Below, in pieces: positions 1 through 7,928 of a stretch of DNA of 64,000 bases; the stretch's first letter is position 1; each line of letters opens with the position of its first letter. Made by a program: the position numbers and the translations under genes. The notes under the pieces were generated by a model, which worked only from the letters and a program-made list of their open reading frames with translations, had not been told where the DNA came from and did no database searches. The stretch lies in NCBI RefSeq assembly GCF_900176515.1, contig NZ_FWXV01000002.1, positions 1,054,001-1,118,000 of the forward strand. Reading direction: 5' to 3'. This DNA comes from Kibdelosporangium aridum (lineage in GTDB: Bacteria; Actinomycetota; Actinomycetes; Mycobacteriales; Pseudonocardiaceae).

Positions 1-1771
1 GCGCGGACGACGCGTCCAAGGTGTACTTCTTCTTGTAGAAGTCGCGGATCACCGCGGCACCACCCGCGGCGAGCGGGTTGGACATCGAGGTTCCGGAGAA
101 GTACTTGTACTTCGAGTTCACCGGGTAGCCGTAGCCGTCGTGCTGCCACGCGCCGTTCTGCGGGTTGGCGGCCGAGTCGTACTGCTGCTGGTACATGTCC
201 GAGTAGCCCGAGACGATCCAGCTGCCCGGTGCCACCACGTCCGGCTTGATCCGGCCGTCGTCGGTCGGGCCACGGCTGGAGAACACCGCCATCTGCTGGT
301 CGTTGCCCGCCTGCACGTCAGACTTCAGCGGCTCGGCCGGGTAGTTGTCCGGCCACCAGGCGCCCCACGTCGGAAGCGGTTGCGTACCACCGAGATCCTT
401 GCAGGACTTGCCGCCGACGGTCGGGGTTTCCTTGCCAGTCGCGACATACGTCAAGGCCGGGTCACAGGTCCAGCTTGACCGCTTGTTCTCCGAAGCACCG
501 ACCGAGAGCACGTTCTTGCCGGTCGCGGGCGAGCCCATCGAGTCACTGTCGACCACACCGTCGGAGTTGGCGTCCGCACCGTCGTTGCCCGCGGAGAACG
601 TGATGAGCATGTCCTTGTGGGAGTTGGCGAACGCGTCCGCCTGCCGCGCGTTGTCGGTGTACGCGCCCGCGTCGGACGATCCCCACGAGTTGGAGTGGAT
701 CCGCGCGCCGTCGTCGTATGCCTGCTGGAACAGGGAAGTCAGGTCGTCGGGCAGACCGAGCAGGTAGTAGCCGTCGGGGTACTGGGCCGCGCACGCGCCG
801 GTCATGTCGATGTAGTCCTCGACCGCCTGGAACACGAGCTTTGCCTTGTACGCGGCGGCTTTGCCCAGACCGTTGGCGTCACCACCACTCACGACGGACA
901 CCGCCGTGTGCGTGCCGTGGCCGCTGTCGACGTCCTTCGCACCGTCCGGCCTGGCGGTGTAGCAACCCGCCGCGGAGGTCGAGGCCCAGTCACGGATCGC
1001 GGTGATCCGCTCCTGCGGGACGTCGGCGTGCGCGGTTGTCTTCGTGCCGCCGCCGAGGCCTGTGTCGGCGACCGCGACAGTCTGGGTCGAGCCGTCGTAG
1101 CCACGCGTGCTCGCGACGTTGCCGCGCATGATCACGCCTGCCGCGGACTCGTTGTGCTTGATGGGAATCCGGAATTCCTCAACCCACGAGACCTCGTCGA
1201 GCCCGGCGATCTTGGTGACCTGGCTCGGCTCGGCGGCCACCAGCAGCGTGCTGTCCGCCGCCTTGGTCACCACCGCCCCGGTCTGCTCGGTCCTGCTCTT
1301 GGCCTGCGTCAGGTTCGTCGCCTTGACCTTGTAGACGCCCGGTTTGCCGCTGTCGATCTTGCGCTTGGCGGCCTTGTCAACCTTCCAGGCGGGCTGGAAC
1401 CTGCCAACCCACCGCACCTCGGCCAGCTTCTCGGCCGCGCGGGCCTGCGCAGGGGTCATCCGGACTTTGAAGGCGAAGTCGGGCAGGTATTCCACTATCT
1501 GGGCGCCGGCGGCCTGAAGTGACCCAACCCACTGCGCCCGAACCGGTCCAGTGAACTGGACGAGGTAGCTGGTCGCGTCGTTGTCGCCGACCGCCTTGGC
1601 GTCCAGGCCGGGCACCGAAGGCGCGGCCTTGCTGGGTTGCGGGTAGAAGTCGCCGGTGATCAGCCGGATCGGGGGTCCCGACGGGGCGGCGTGCGCCACG
1701 GGCACGCTCAACGCCGCGCCGAGTAAGGCAGCGGTGGCCACCACCGCGCGGCCGGATTTTCCTACGCCCAT
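1..1771 (-). CDS. Secreted S8 (subtilisin-like) serine peptidase, C-terminus cut by window edge
   Basis: Start ATG at 1771. The first ~28 residues form a Sec signal peptide (basic start, Ala/Leu core, AHA before the mature chain). About 200 residues follow that resemble an inhibitor/propeptide region, then the subtilase fold. All three catalytic residues are visible: Asp about 236 (VAVADTGLG), His about 285 (SGHGTHT) and Ser about 562 (SGTSMSNP), plus the oxyanion Asn in SAGND. The His-to-Ser spacing is long (~277 residues), indicating insertions. About 590 residues lie in the window and the 3' end is missing. It is an exported protease of unknown substrate, divergent from the BKACE gene. The family call is secure; the C-terminal architecture cannot be seen. 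Confidence 0.93.
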   Translation of the reverse strand, partial: MGVGKSGRAVVATAALLGAALSVPVAHAAPSGPPIRLITGDFYPQPSKAAPSVPGLDAKAVGDNDATSYLVQFTGPVRAQWVGSLQAAGAQIVEYLPDFAFKVRMTPAQARAAEKLAEVRWVGRFQPAWKVDKAAKRKIDSGKPGVYKVKATNLTQAKSRTEQTGAVVTKAADSTLLVAAEPSQVTKIAGLDEVSWVEEFRIPIKHNESAAGVIMRGNVASTRGYDGSTQTVAVADTGLGGGTKTTAHADVPQERITAIRDWASTSAAGCYTARPDGAKDVDSGHGTHTAVSVVSGGDANGLGKAAAYKAKLVFQAVEDYIDMTGACAAQYPDGYYLLGLPDDLTSLFQQAYDDGARIHSNSWGSSDAGAYTDNARQADAFANSHKDMLITFSAGNDGADANSDGVVDSDSMGSPATGKNVLSVGASENKRSSWTCDPALTYVATGKETPTVGGKSCKDLGGTQPLPTWGAWWPDNYPAEPLKSDVQAGNDQQMAVFSSRGPTDDGRIKPDVVAPGSWIVSGYSDMYQQQYDSAANPQNGAWQHDGYGYPVNSKYKYFSGTSMSNPLAAGGAAVIRDFYKKKYTLDASSA

Positions 1772-2072
1772 GAAAGTCCTGCTTTCAACCACGAGTCAGA
1801 CAGGGTGTGAGCGGGAACTATGCGGCCCTGACCAGCGAAAACGGCCAAAGTCTTCGCGGAAGTGAACGTAGATCGGCCGAACGGCTCACCCCTTCGGTAG
1901 GGCGATGGACCCAATGGACCCCGCCGTTCGTCCGGAGAATTTCTCGCAGCCGCAGCAGCGTGTATTTCGATGCTCAACCATGTCTGTCGGCCATCGGCGA
2001 ACGATTGCAACAATCGGGTTCTGGGACCGGTCCCCGACGACACACGCCCCGGCGCTGTGTCACTATCACGCC
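1772..2072. promoter_or_regulatory. Divergent intergenic region, about 300 bp
   Basis: This non-coding gap lies between the divergent subtilase and BKACE genes, so it must carry both promoters. No convincing long palindrome or RNA structure is visible. Open frames that enter it are extensions of the BKACE frame without a plausible ribosome binding site. Confidence 0.4.
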
Positions 2073-2930
2073 ATGTCCCAGTCGACAGGCACGATCATCA
2101 CGGTGGCGCCGACCGGGGCCGAGCACGCCAAGAGCAATGTGCCGAACCTGCCGGTCACCCTCGCGGAGCTGGTGAGCACCGCACAGGACTGTGAACGCGT
2201 GGGCGCGGCCATGATCCACGTGCACATCCGGGACGACGACGCTAAACCGACGCTGGACCTCGGTCGTCTGAAAGACACTGTGGCAGCGTTGCGCGAACAG
2301 ACGAACCTGATCGTCCAGCTTTCCACCGGCGGCGCGGTGACCGATCCGGAATCGGACCGGCTGCGGGTTCTCGACGCCATGCCGGATTCGGCGTCGTGCA
2401 CCATGGGGACGGTCAACTTCGGCGATGACGTTTTCCTCAACCGGTGGGAGTTCATCGTCGAGCTGCACAAGGGAATGCAGGAACGCGGGATCGTCCCCGA
2501 GTACGAGATCTTCGACATCGGCCAGCTCGCCTCACTGCACAGATTGCTGGACGAATACGGGCCACCCGCGGGTGGTCACGTCCATGTGGATCTGGTGATG
2601 GGGGTGCCTGGCGGAATGCCGGGGGACGCCGAGACGCTGGTGTCGGCGATGCGGCTCATTCCGGATGGCGCGACGTTTTCGGCAACGGGCATCGGCCGGA
2701 GCACCCTGCCGGTGATGCTGGCTTCGTTGTCCGCGGGTGGTCATCTGCGGGTCGGGATGGAGGACACCATCTCGTACGCGCGAGGCGAGCGGGTCAAGGA
2801 CAACGCGCAACTAGTTGCGAGGGCGGCCGGTCTGGCCCGAATCGCGCAGCGGCCGCCGTTGGCGTCCGTTCAAGTCCGTGAATTGCTGGGGGTCAAGGGT
2901 GAAAAGGGGCTGGCCGATGTGGCGGTCTAG
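2073..2930 (+). CDS. BKACE family (beta-keto acid cleavage enzyme, DUF849)
   Basis: The product is 285 residues from ATG 2073. The open frame extends upstream, but family similarity begins at TIITVAPTGAEH. The family condenses beta-keto acids with acetyl-CoA to give acetoacetate and a CoA ester, using a Zn2+ site in a TIM barrel. The HVHIR motif near residue 47 supplies the two His ligands, and a Glu in GMEDT near residue 230 fits the conserved C-terminal metal/substrate position. The beta-strand/glycine pattern (QLSTGG, VDLVMGVPGG, ATGIGR) matches Kce-like enzymes. Substrate is not predictable, because many BKACE subfamilies exist and the neighbours give no pathway clue. Confidence 0.88.
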   Translation: MSQSTGTIITVAPTGAEHAKSNVPNLPVTLAELVSTAQDCERVGAAMIHVHIRDDDAKPTLDLGRLKDTVAALREQTNLIVQLSTGGAVTDPESDRLRVLDAMPDSASCTMGTVNFGDDVFLNRWEFIVELHKGMQERGIVPEYEIFDIGQLASLHRLLDEYGPPAGGHVHVDLVMGVPGGMPGDAETLVSAMRLIPDGATFSATGIGRSTLPVMLASLSAGGHLRVGMEDTISYARGERVKDNAQLVARAAGLARIAQRPPLASVQVRELLGVKGEKGLADVAV

Positions 2931-2954
2931 GCGTGGTTGCCGGAGGATGATTCC

Positions 2955-3533
2955 GTGATCGAAGTCCGACCTGGTGGGCGCCGACGCATCGACCGCGTGC
3001 TCGACCCGGACTACATCGAGGGCCTTGACCGGCTCGGCTTGGCCGAGGTCCGGGCACGGCGAGACGATGCCGCGCAGGAAGAGACGGATCTTTCCTACCT
3101 GCGCAGGCTGTTGCACGGTCGGATCGACATCGTGCGAGCCGAACAGAAACGGCGCACCGAGGGCGGTTCTGCCTCGGTCGTCGAACAACTGGCGACGATC
3201 CTGGCTGACAACGCTGTCGGTCCGGCGATGGGCATGGGTCGCTACCAGACCCTGGAGCCCTCACGAGCCGAGGCACACCGCAGGCACGTCGAGGCGCTGG
3301 TGTCCGACGCGGACCTGTCCGACGTCGGTTCGCTGCCCGACGAGCGGCTCGAACTGGCGCTGCAGACGTACGCCAAGGAAGAGGCCTCTGTCTCGCAGCG
3401 GCGCCGTCAGGTCCAGGTGGTGATGGACCTGCTCAACGCGGAGATCGCCAAGCGGTACCGCGAGGGCAAGGCGTCGGTGGACGAGCTGCTGGCGGCCGAG
3501 CGGGAGCGCGACGAGCACGGCAACCTCGACTAG
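2955..3533 (+). CDS. rsiG: RsiG-like c-di-GMP-binding anti-sigma factor (annotated elsewhere as aerial mycelium formation protein)
   Basis: The product is 192 residues from GTG 2955, chosen because GGAGGA lies 7 nt upstream; a TTG at 2937 is the alternative. It is predicted to form a helical coiled coil. Two copies of the c-di-GMP signature E-x3-S-x2-R-x3-Q-x3-D described for Streptomyces RsiG are visible. The second is exact (E143, S147, R150, Q154, D158). The first is E43, S47, R50, H54, D58, with His in place of Gln. In Streptomyces, c-di-GMP-loaded RsiG sequesters the sporulation sigma factor WhiG. No whiG lies in the window. It sits 24 bp after the BKACE gene and may be co-transcribed with it. 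Confidence 0.87.
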   Translation: MIEVRPGGRRRIDRVLDPDYIEGLDRLGLAEVRARRDDAAQEETDLSYLRRLLHGRIDIVRAEQKRRTEGGSASVVEQLATILADNAVGPAMGMGRYQTLEPSRAEAHRRHVEALVSDADLSDVGSLPDERLELALQTYAKEEASVSQRRRQVQVVMDLLNAEIAKRYREGKASVDELLAAERERDEHGNLD

Positions 3534-4418
3534 CTAGTTGAACCGCTCCCGGATCGCGAGTTCACCCCAGAATTCGCGGAGGTGTTCGAACCGTTCGGCG
3601 ACGGTTTCCGCGTCGCCGGATTCCAGCGCGTCCACGATCGCGTTGACGTCCTCGCACGAGGAATCGCTCTGCAACTGCGTGTCGTCCAGCAACTGTACGA
3701 GTCCGCCGTAATCCAGCTCGACGGCAGAATTACCGTCAAAGTGCTCCAGCCAGCCGGCCGTGTCCTCGAGAACTTTGGCCGGTCCCCGCTCGCCGAAGGT
3801 GCTCGCCGCCAGTTCGTACGCGCGGGACACCCTGGCTTGCGCGTCGGCCATCGTCGCGCGCCATGAACTCTCCCGGTTGGGTGATTCCCGAGTCTCCAGC
3901 CGAAGCCTGCGCCGCTCCGGTTCGAACATGACAAACCACGGCAACGGGACGGTCCACGTCGTCGATACGGCGTGCACGGCGCCAGAGGGTTGCTGTGACA
4001 GCACTGCGGCCGCCCTGGCCCGCACGCTGTCCATTGAGGCCGTGATCGCCGCGTCCCGCAGTGCGGGATGGGCAGTGGCCAGAAACCCGACAAGAGCCGC
4101 CGCTGAGCGGGGCATCACGTCGAGTGGACAGACCAGCGGGCCGATCTGCGGGTCCGCGCCCGGCACATCCCGCGGATCGAGAACCAGGACGTCCTTGAAT
4201 GTGCGCGGGGATGGGCTGCCGTCGGCCGACTCGCCCGGGAGCAATCGCACCGGCACGGAAAGTTGTGACCTGAACCACATTTCCCGCTCGCGTTCGCCAA
4301 CAGCCGAACGCCCCAGGGGACCGGTTTCTACTACGTTCCGTAGCCGATTTGACAACTCAGTGTCAAAAGCCGACAACGGTTCGTACACCCGAAGGTAGGC
4401 GACGAACGGACGAGGCAC
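3534..4418 (-). CDS. Conserved hypothetical actinobacterial protein
   Basis: The product is 294 residues from GTG 4418, with no signal peptide or membrane segment. I do not recognise a named domain. The N-terminal half carries a Pro-rich motif (PLVCPLDVMPRSAAAL) around residue 100. The C-terminal half is acidic and helical, rich in Asp/Glu, and ends in a short basic tail. The gene converges on rsiG with its stop codon adjacent to the rsiG stop, so it forms its own transcription unit. A conserved cytosolic protein is the most that can be said. The start is uncertain because no strong ribosome binding site is visible. Confidence 0.6.
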   Translation of the reverse strand: MPRPFVAYLRVYEPLSAFDTELSNRLRNVVETGPLGRSAVGEREREMWFRSQLSVPVRLLPGESADGSPSPRTFKDVLVLDPRDVPGADPQIGPLVCPLDVMPRSAAALVGFLATAHPALRDAAITASMDSVRARAAAVLSQQPSGAVHAVSTTWTVPLPWFVMFEPERRRLRLETRESPNRESSWRATMADAQARVSRAYELAASTFGERGPAKVLEDTAGWLEHFDGNSAVELDYGGLVQLLDDTQLQSDSSCEDVNAIVDALESGDAETVAERFEHLREFWGELAIRERFN

Positions 4419-4612
4419 TACTTCATGCTGTCATGGGTCGCCCGGAACCGGGCGATCGGCCGATCGAGGCTGATCTGTCATCTCCGGCACATGGTGCCGC
4501 GTCGCGTCCAACCCCATCGGCACGGTACGGTAGTTGTCAGGAATCAGTTGTCGAGATGAGTGGGGCCGCCGTTTCCCCCGGCCGCCCCATCCCTGTGCGA
4601 GGGGGTCGAGCC

Positions 4613-4789
4613 ATGGGGCGCGGCCGGGCGAAGGCCAAGCAGACGAAGGTGGCCCGAGAGCTCAAGTACAGCACTCGGGACACGGACTTCGAGGCTCTGC
4701 AACGAGAGCTGTCGGGCCAGTCCAACGACCACCAGGACGAGGACCGTAGCGACGACTACGACGACGGTTACGACGACTACCGTCGCTGA
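4613..4789 (+). CDS. DUF3073 small protein
   Basis: The product is 58 residues from ATG 4613. It opens with the family-defining basic segment MGRGRAKAKQTKVARELKY and ends in a very acidic Asp/Tyr tail (DYDDGYDDYRR). This charge-segregated layout is typical of DUF3073, a small protein widespread in Actinobacteria with no assigned function. The longer in-frame extension upstream is unlikely, because the conserved block starts exactly at this Met. The gene is followed 4 nt after its stop by a strong bidirectional terminator. Confidence 0.9.
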   Translation: MGRGRAKAKQTKVARELKYSTRDTDFEALQRELSGQSNDHQDEDRSDDYDDGYDDYRR

Positions 4790-4793
4790 ATCT

Positions 4794-4848
4794 CGGCATA
4801 CAGACACCAGGGCTAGCTGTTGTGGCCTGCCCTGGTGTCTGTATGCCG
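4794..4848. terminator. Perfect 19-bp inverted repeat, bidirectional terminator
   Basis: The arms at 4794-4812 and 4830-4848 are perfectly complementary over 19 bp, with a 17-nt loop. The repeat lies between the convergent DUF3073 gene and the flavin reductase gene, the expected position for a shared terminator. There is no long U-tract, as is common in actinomycetes. Confidence 0.9.
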
Positions 4849-4865
4849 GAGATCTCTAGGTCCTC

Positions 4866-5420
4866 TTACGTGGTGACGTAGGAACTCTGAAAGAAGCTCT
4901 CCGCAGCTTTCATCGCGAGAGCGTCGTTCAGCACTTCACCTGGATGGTGACCGTGGCCGAGCAACACGCCACCCCACCCCATTCCCAGGTACTCCGCTGA
5001 CTTGTACAGCGAGCCGACGAGCGAGTCGGACTTGTCGTACTCCTCCGCGGTCGAGACGCCCCACAGGGTCTTCTCGCGCATGCGGATCTTGAACGGCACG
5101 TCCGGCATGTGCAGCCAACCGCTCCAGTAGTCGAGGTAGCGCTTGGTCGTTGCGGACACGCTGTACCAGTACAGCGGCGACGCGATGACTATGTCGGTCG
5201 CTTCCAGCGTGGCATCCAGCAGGAGCCGCTCGTTGCCGTGCGGCTCGGGGTGAACCCCGCCCAGCTGCCGGGTGTCCACAAAGGGATCAAGCGGCGTGTC
5301 CTCCAGCCATATCCAGCGTTGGTCGACGCCCTCTGGCAGGTACTCGGCCGCTTTGCGGGCGAGCACCTCGGTGTTGCCGCCCGGCCGTGAGCTACCCAGG
5401 ACGAACAAGTACTTGCGCAC
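4866..5420 (-). CDS. NAD(P)H-dependent FMN reductase / flavodoxin-fold oxidoreductase
   Basis: The product is 184 residues from GTG 5420. The N-terminal strand and loop LGSSRPGGNTEVLARK form the phosphate-binding loop of the flavodoxin-like NADPH:FMN reductase fold. SPLYWYSVSATTKRYLD in the middle matches the second FMN-contacting segment (the P-x-Y-W type motif). Length fits the family (~180-200). It probably reduces flavin or quinone-like acceptors with NAD(P)H. It is transcribed divergently from a MarR gene across ~100 bp that contain palindromes, so it is a likely target of that regulator. Confidence 0.85.
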   Translation of the reverse strand: MRKYLFVLGSSRPGGNTEVLARKAAEYLPEGVDQRWIWLEDTPLDPFVDTRQLGGVHPEPHGNERLLLDATLEATDIVIASPLYWYSVSATTKRYLDYWSGWLHMPDVPFKIRMREKTLWGVSTAEEYDKSDSLVGSLYKSAEYLGMGWGGVLLGHGHHPGEVLNDALAMKAAESFFQSSYVTT

Positions 5421-5448
5421 TTCCGTGCCCCCTGATCTTGTCGCGGAT

Positions 5449-5487
5449 TTACATGCATGTACATACAGAGACTGTCACTGCATGTAA
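5449..5487. promoter_or_regulatory. Candidate MarR operator
   Basis: A perfect 12-bp palindrome TACATGCATGTA occupies 5450-5461. TTACATGCA at 5449-5457 recurs as its inverse TGCATGTAA at 5479-5487. The AT-rich inverted repeats sit between the divergent reductase and MarR genes, where an autoregulatory MarR site is expected. Binding is inferred. Confidence 0.6.
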
Positions 5488-5522
5488 GCTCAAGTCAAGG
5501 AGCTTCGGGCAGGGAGTGGGGC

Positions 5523-5945
5523 ATGAACCGCGAGGAAGCGTGGGGCCGGCTGGTCGCCCTGCATGCCCGGATCGAGGGCGAGCTGGGCAGAGTGCTGCAG
5601 CGCAGGCACGGCCTCGGCCTGTCGGAGTACCGGGCGCTCGATCATCTCTCGAGGGCCACTGGGAAGAACAACTCGATGCGCATTCAGGAGCTGGCCGAGG
5701 CGCTTGAGCTGAACCAGAGCTCGGTCAGCCGCCTCGTCGCCCGGCTGGAATCCGCCGGCCTGAGCGAGCGGGACATCTGCGAGGACGACCGCAGAGGCAT
5801 CTACACAATGCTGACGGAGACGGGCCGGAAATCCCTCGACGACGCCACCCCGACCTACCAGGAGACGCTCAAGTCAGCCCTGGAGAAAGCGGAAGCGGAT
5901 CCCGGCCTCAAAGAAGCGGTCAGGGCATTCAAGTCCCTGGGCTAG
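5523..5945 (+). CDS. MarR family transcriptional regulator
   Basis: The product is 140 residues from ATG 5523, with a GGGAG-type site just upstream. The winged helix-turn-helix lies at about residues 28-100: IQELAEALELNQSSVSRLVARLESAGL is split over the helix 3/recognition helix positions, followed by the basic wing with the family motif EDDRRGIY. C-terminal helices would form the dimer interface. Such repressors commonly control a divergent oxidoreductase and respond to phenolic or redox ligands. The adjacent flavin reductase and intervening palindromes fit that model, but the ligand cannot be inferred. Confidence 0.9.
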   Translation: MNREEAWGRLVALHARIEGELGRVLQRRHGLGLSEYRALDHLSRATGKNNSMRIQELAEALELNQSSVSRLVARLESAGLSERDICEDDRRGIYTMLTETGRKSLDDATPTYQETLKSALEKAEADPGLKEAVRAFKSLG

Positions 5946-6080
5946 CCCGCGCGTGTCCACCATTCCGACACGGCGTGTCCACCATTCCAGCACCATGAAA
6001 TTCCCCTCGGACACGGGGCGAGGGGAATTTCACCGTGCCGGAAAGTGTGTTTCGGGGTGCCGGAATGGTGGACACGCGGG
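5946..6080. repeat. Nested inverted-repeat structure between marR-type gene and iolD
   Basis: The block CGTGTCCACCATTCC occurs twice directly (about 5952-5966 and 5974-5988) and once inverted (6062-6076). The inverted copy extends to pair with CCCGC at 5946. Inside lies a second perfect hairpin with 14-bp arms at 5996-6009 and 6019-6032 and a 9-nt loop. GTGCCGGAA is also repeated (about 6035 and 6057). The structure fills the gap between two convergent genes, so it may act as a double terminator, but the duplicated arms resemble a REP/MITE-like palindromic element. Confidence 0.75.
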
Positions 6081-7928
6081 TTAGGGGTGCAGGTACCTCA
6101 GCTGGTGTGTTTTCGCCTCGTCCAGCTCTTCGCGGGCGGCCGCTATTTCCGAGCGGTGCGAGACCTGCGGGACGCCCACTTCCCACCAGGCGCCGGATTC
6201 GGTCCATGCACTCGGGTGGGTCTTGATCACGACCACCGCGGGCACGCCGGACTGCGCGTGTTCCCGTGCCTTTGTATATGCCGCGCGGAGATCGGCGACA
6301 GAATCCGCCACGAGCACCGCACAGCCCAGACCCGCAGCGTGGGTCGCGAAGTCCACGCGGGGTGGCTCGGGCAGGCGGCTGCGGACGTCGGAGTACATGT
6401 TGTTGAACCCCGCACCACCTTGGCCGCGCTGAAGTCGGTCAATGACGGCATATCCATCGTTATCGCACACGACCGCGACGAACCCGTGCCCTGCGAAGGC
6501 CGCCGAGAAGAGCTCCGAGTTCAACATCAGGTACGAGCCGTCGCCGAGGAGCGTGGTCACGATCCCAGTCGGACGCGCCATCGCCGCGCCCCAGGCTCCT
6601 GCGAGCTCGTAACCCATGCACGAGAAGCCATACTCCACGTCCATTGTCGACTCACCGGTCGCGCGCCAGCCGCCGATCAGCTCGCCGGGCAGCCCGCCCG
6701 ACGCCGTCATCACGTAGTCGTCCGGGCCGGAGAGGTCGTTCACAACCCCGACGACCTCGGCATACGTCGGCAACGAGCCGCCGGCGGAGCGCAGTTGCGT
6801 GATGTGCGAGTCCCACTTCGCCAGCTCGGCCGATGCTCGCGAGGACCACTCCTGCGGCGCGTTCCAGTCGATGAGCGGGAGCTCTTCGAGGCCTTCCCGT
6901 GCGTCGGAGACCACCGCGACGGCCCCGTGTTTGACCGCGTCGAAGCGGGCCGCGTTAATCGTTACAAGCTTGACATCAGGCGAAAAGACGGACCACGAGG
7001 CCGTCGTGAAGTCCTGGAGACGCGTTCCGACGGCGATCACGACATCCGCTTCAGCCGCCAGCGCGTTGGCTGACGCTGACCCCGTGATGCCCAACGGACC
7101 CGCGTGCAACGGGTGTGAATGCCGCACGAGCGTCCGGCCGGCCGTCGTCTCGACGATGGGTACGTTGTGCCGTTCGGCGAACTCGATCGCGGTCTGCGCG
7201 GCACCCGAGTACCGGACGCCACCGCCCAGCACGAGCAGCGGCTTCTCGGCGGCCCGGATCACCTCGGCCGCCCGGCCCAGCGAACGCCGGTCCGGACGCG
7301 GCCGCAGCACGTGGTGCACGACCGGCTCGAACAGCGACTCGGGGAAATCGAACGCCTCGGCCTGAACGTCTTGCGGCAGCGCCAAAGTCACCGGCCCGCA
7401 CTCGCCCGGATCGGTCAGCACGCGGGCGACCTGAGGCAGGGTCGCGATCAGCTGCTCGGGGCGGGTGATCCGGTCGAAGTAGCGGCTGAGCGGCCGGAAA
7501 GCGTCGTTCACGCTGACCGTCGCGTCACCGAACGGTTCGATCTGTTGCAGCACAGGGTCGGGGGCGCGGTTGGCGAACGTATCCCCTGGGAGCAAAAGCA
7601 ATGGCAGCCTGTTGGCGTTCGCGACACCGGCGGCCGTGACCATGTTCAACGCGCCGGGCCCAATCGACGACGTGGCGACGCCAACTTGGCGGCGGTGCGT
7701 GGCTTTCGCGTAGCCGACAGCCGCGAGCGCCATGCCTTGTTCGGTATGCCCACGCCACACCGGGATCTGGTCGCGGTACTCCTCCAAAGCGGTGCCGAGG
7801 CTGAGCACGTTGCCGTGCCCGAAGATCGCGTAGACCGCCGGGAACAGCGGGGCTTCGGTGCCGTCGAGCAGCTCGGTCCGTTGTGCCACAAGCCAACGGA
7901 CCAGGGCCTGTGCGGTGGTCAACCTCAT
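6081..7928 (-). CDS. iolD: 3D-(3,5/4)-trihydroxycyclohexane-1,2-dione acylhydrolase (decyclizing)
   Basis: The product is 615 residues from ATG 7928; this start overlaps the iolB stop by 4 nt. It is a ThDP-dependent enzyme that opens the inositol-derived diketone ring to 5-deoxy-glucuronate. The catalytic Glu sits in HTEQGMALAA (about E63), and the ThDP-Mg motif GDGSYLMLNSE lies near residue 460. The N-terminal PYR, central transhydrogenase-like and C-terminal PP domains are all present at normal family length. It is the last gene of the inositol operon, and the stop is followed by a large inverted-repeat structure. Confidence 0.95.
   Translation of the reverse strand: MRLTTAQALVRWLVAQRTELLDGTEAPLFPAVYAIFGHGNVLSLGTALEEYRDQIPVWRGHTEQGMALAAVGYAKATHRRQVGVATSSIGPGALNMVTAAGVANANRLPLLLLPGDTFANRAPDPVLQQIEPFGDATVSVNDAFRPLSRYFDRITRPEQLIATLPQVARVLTDPGECGPVTLALPQDVQAEAFDFPESLFEPVVHHVLRPRPDRRSLGRAAEVIRAAEKPLLVLGGGVRYSGAAQTAIEFAERHNVPIVETTAGRTLVRHSHPLHAGPLGITGSASANALAAEADVVIAVGTRLQDFTTASWSVFSPDVKLVTINAARFDAVKHGAVAVVSDAREGLEELPLIDWNAPQEWSSRASAELAKWDSHITQLRSAGGSLPTYAEVVGVVNDLSGPDDYVMTASGGLPGELIGGWRATGESTMDVEYGFSCMGYELAGAWGAAMARPTGIVTTLLGDGSYLMLNSELFSAAFAGHGFVAVVCDNDGYAVIDRLQRGQGGAGFNNMYSDVRSRLPEPPRVDFATHAAGLGCAVLVADSVADLRAAYTKAREHAQSGVPAVVVIKTHPSAWTESGAWWEVGVPQVSHRSEIAAAREELDEAKTHQLRYLHP

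Noticed and set aside
617..1522. 301-codon plus-strand frame opposite the subtilase
   Set aside because: The minus strand encodes all three subtilase catalytic motifs in one frame; the plus frame shows only Arg/Val/Gly-rich sequence.
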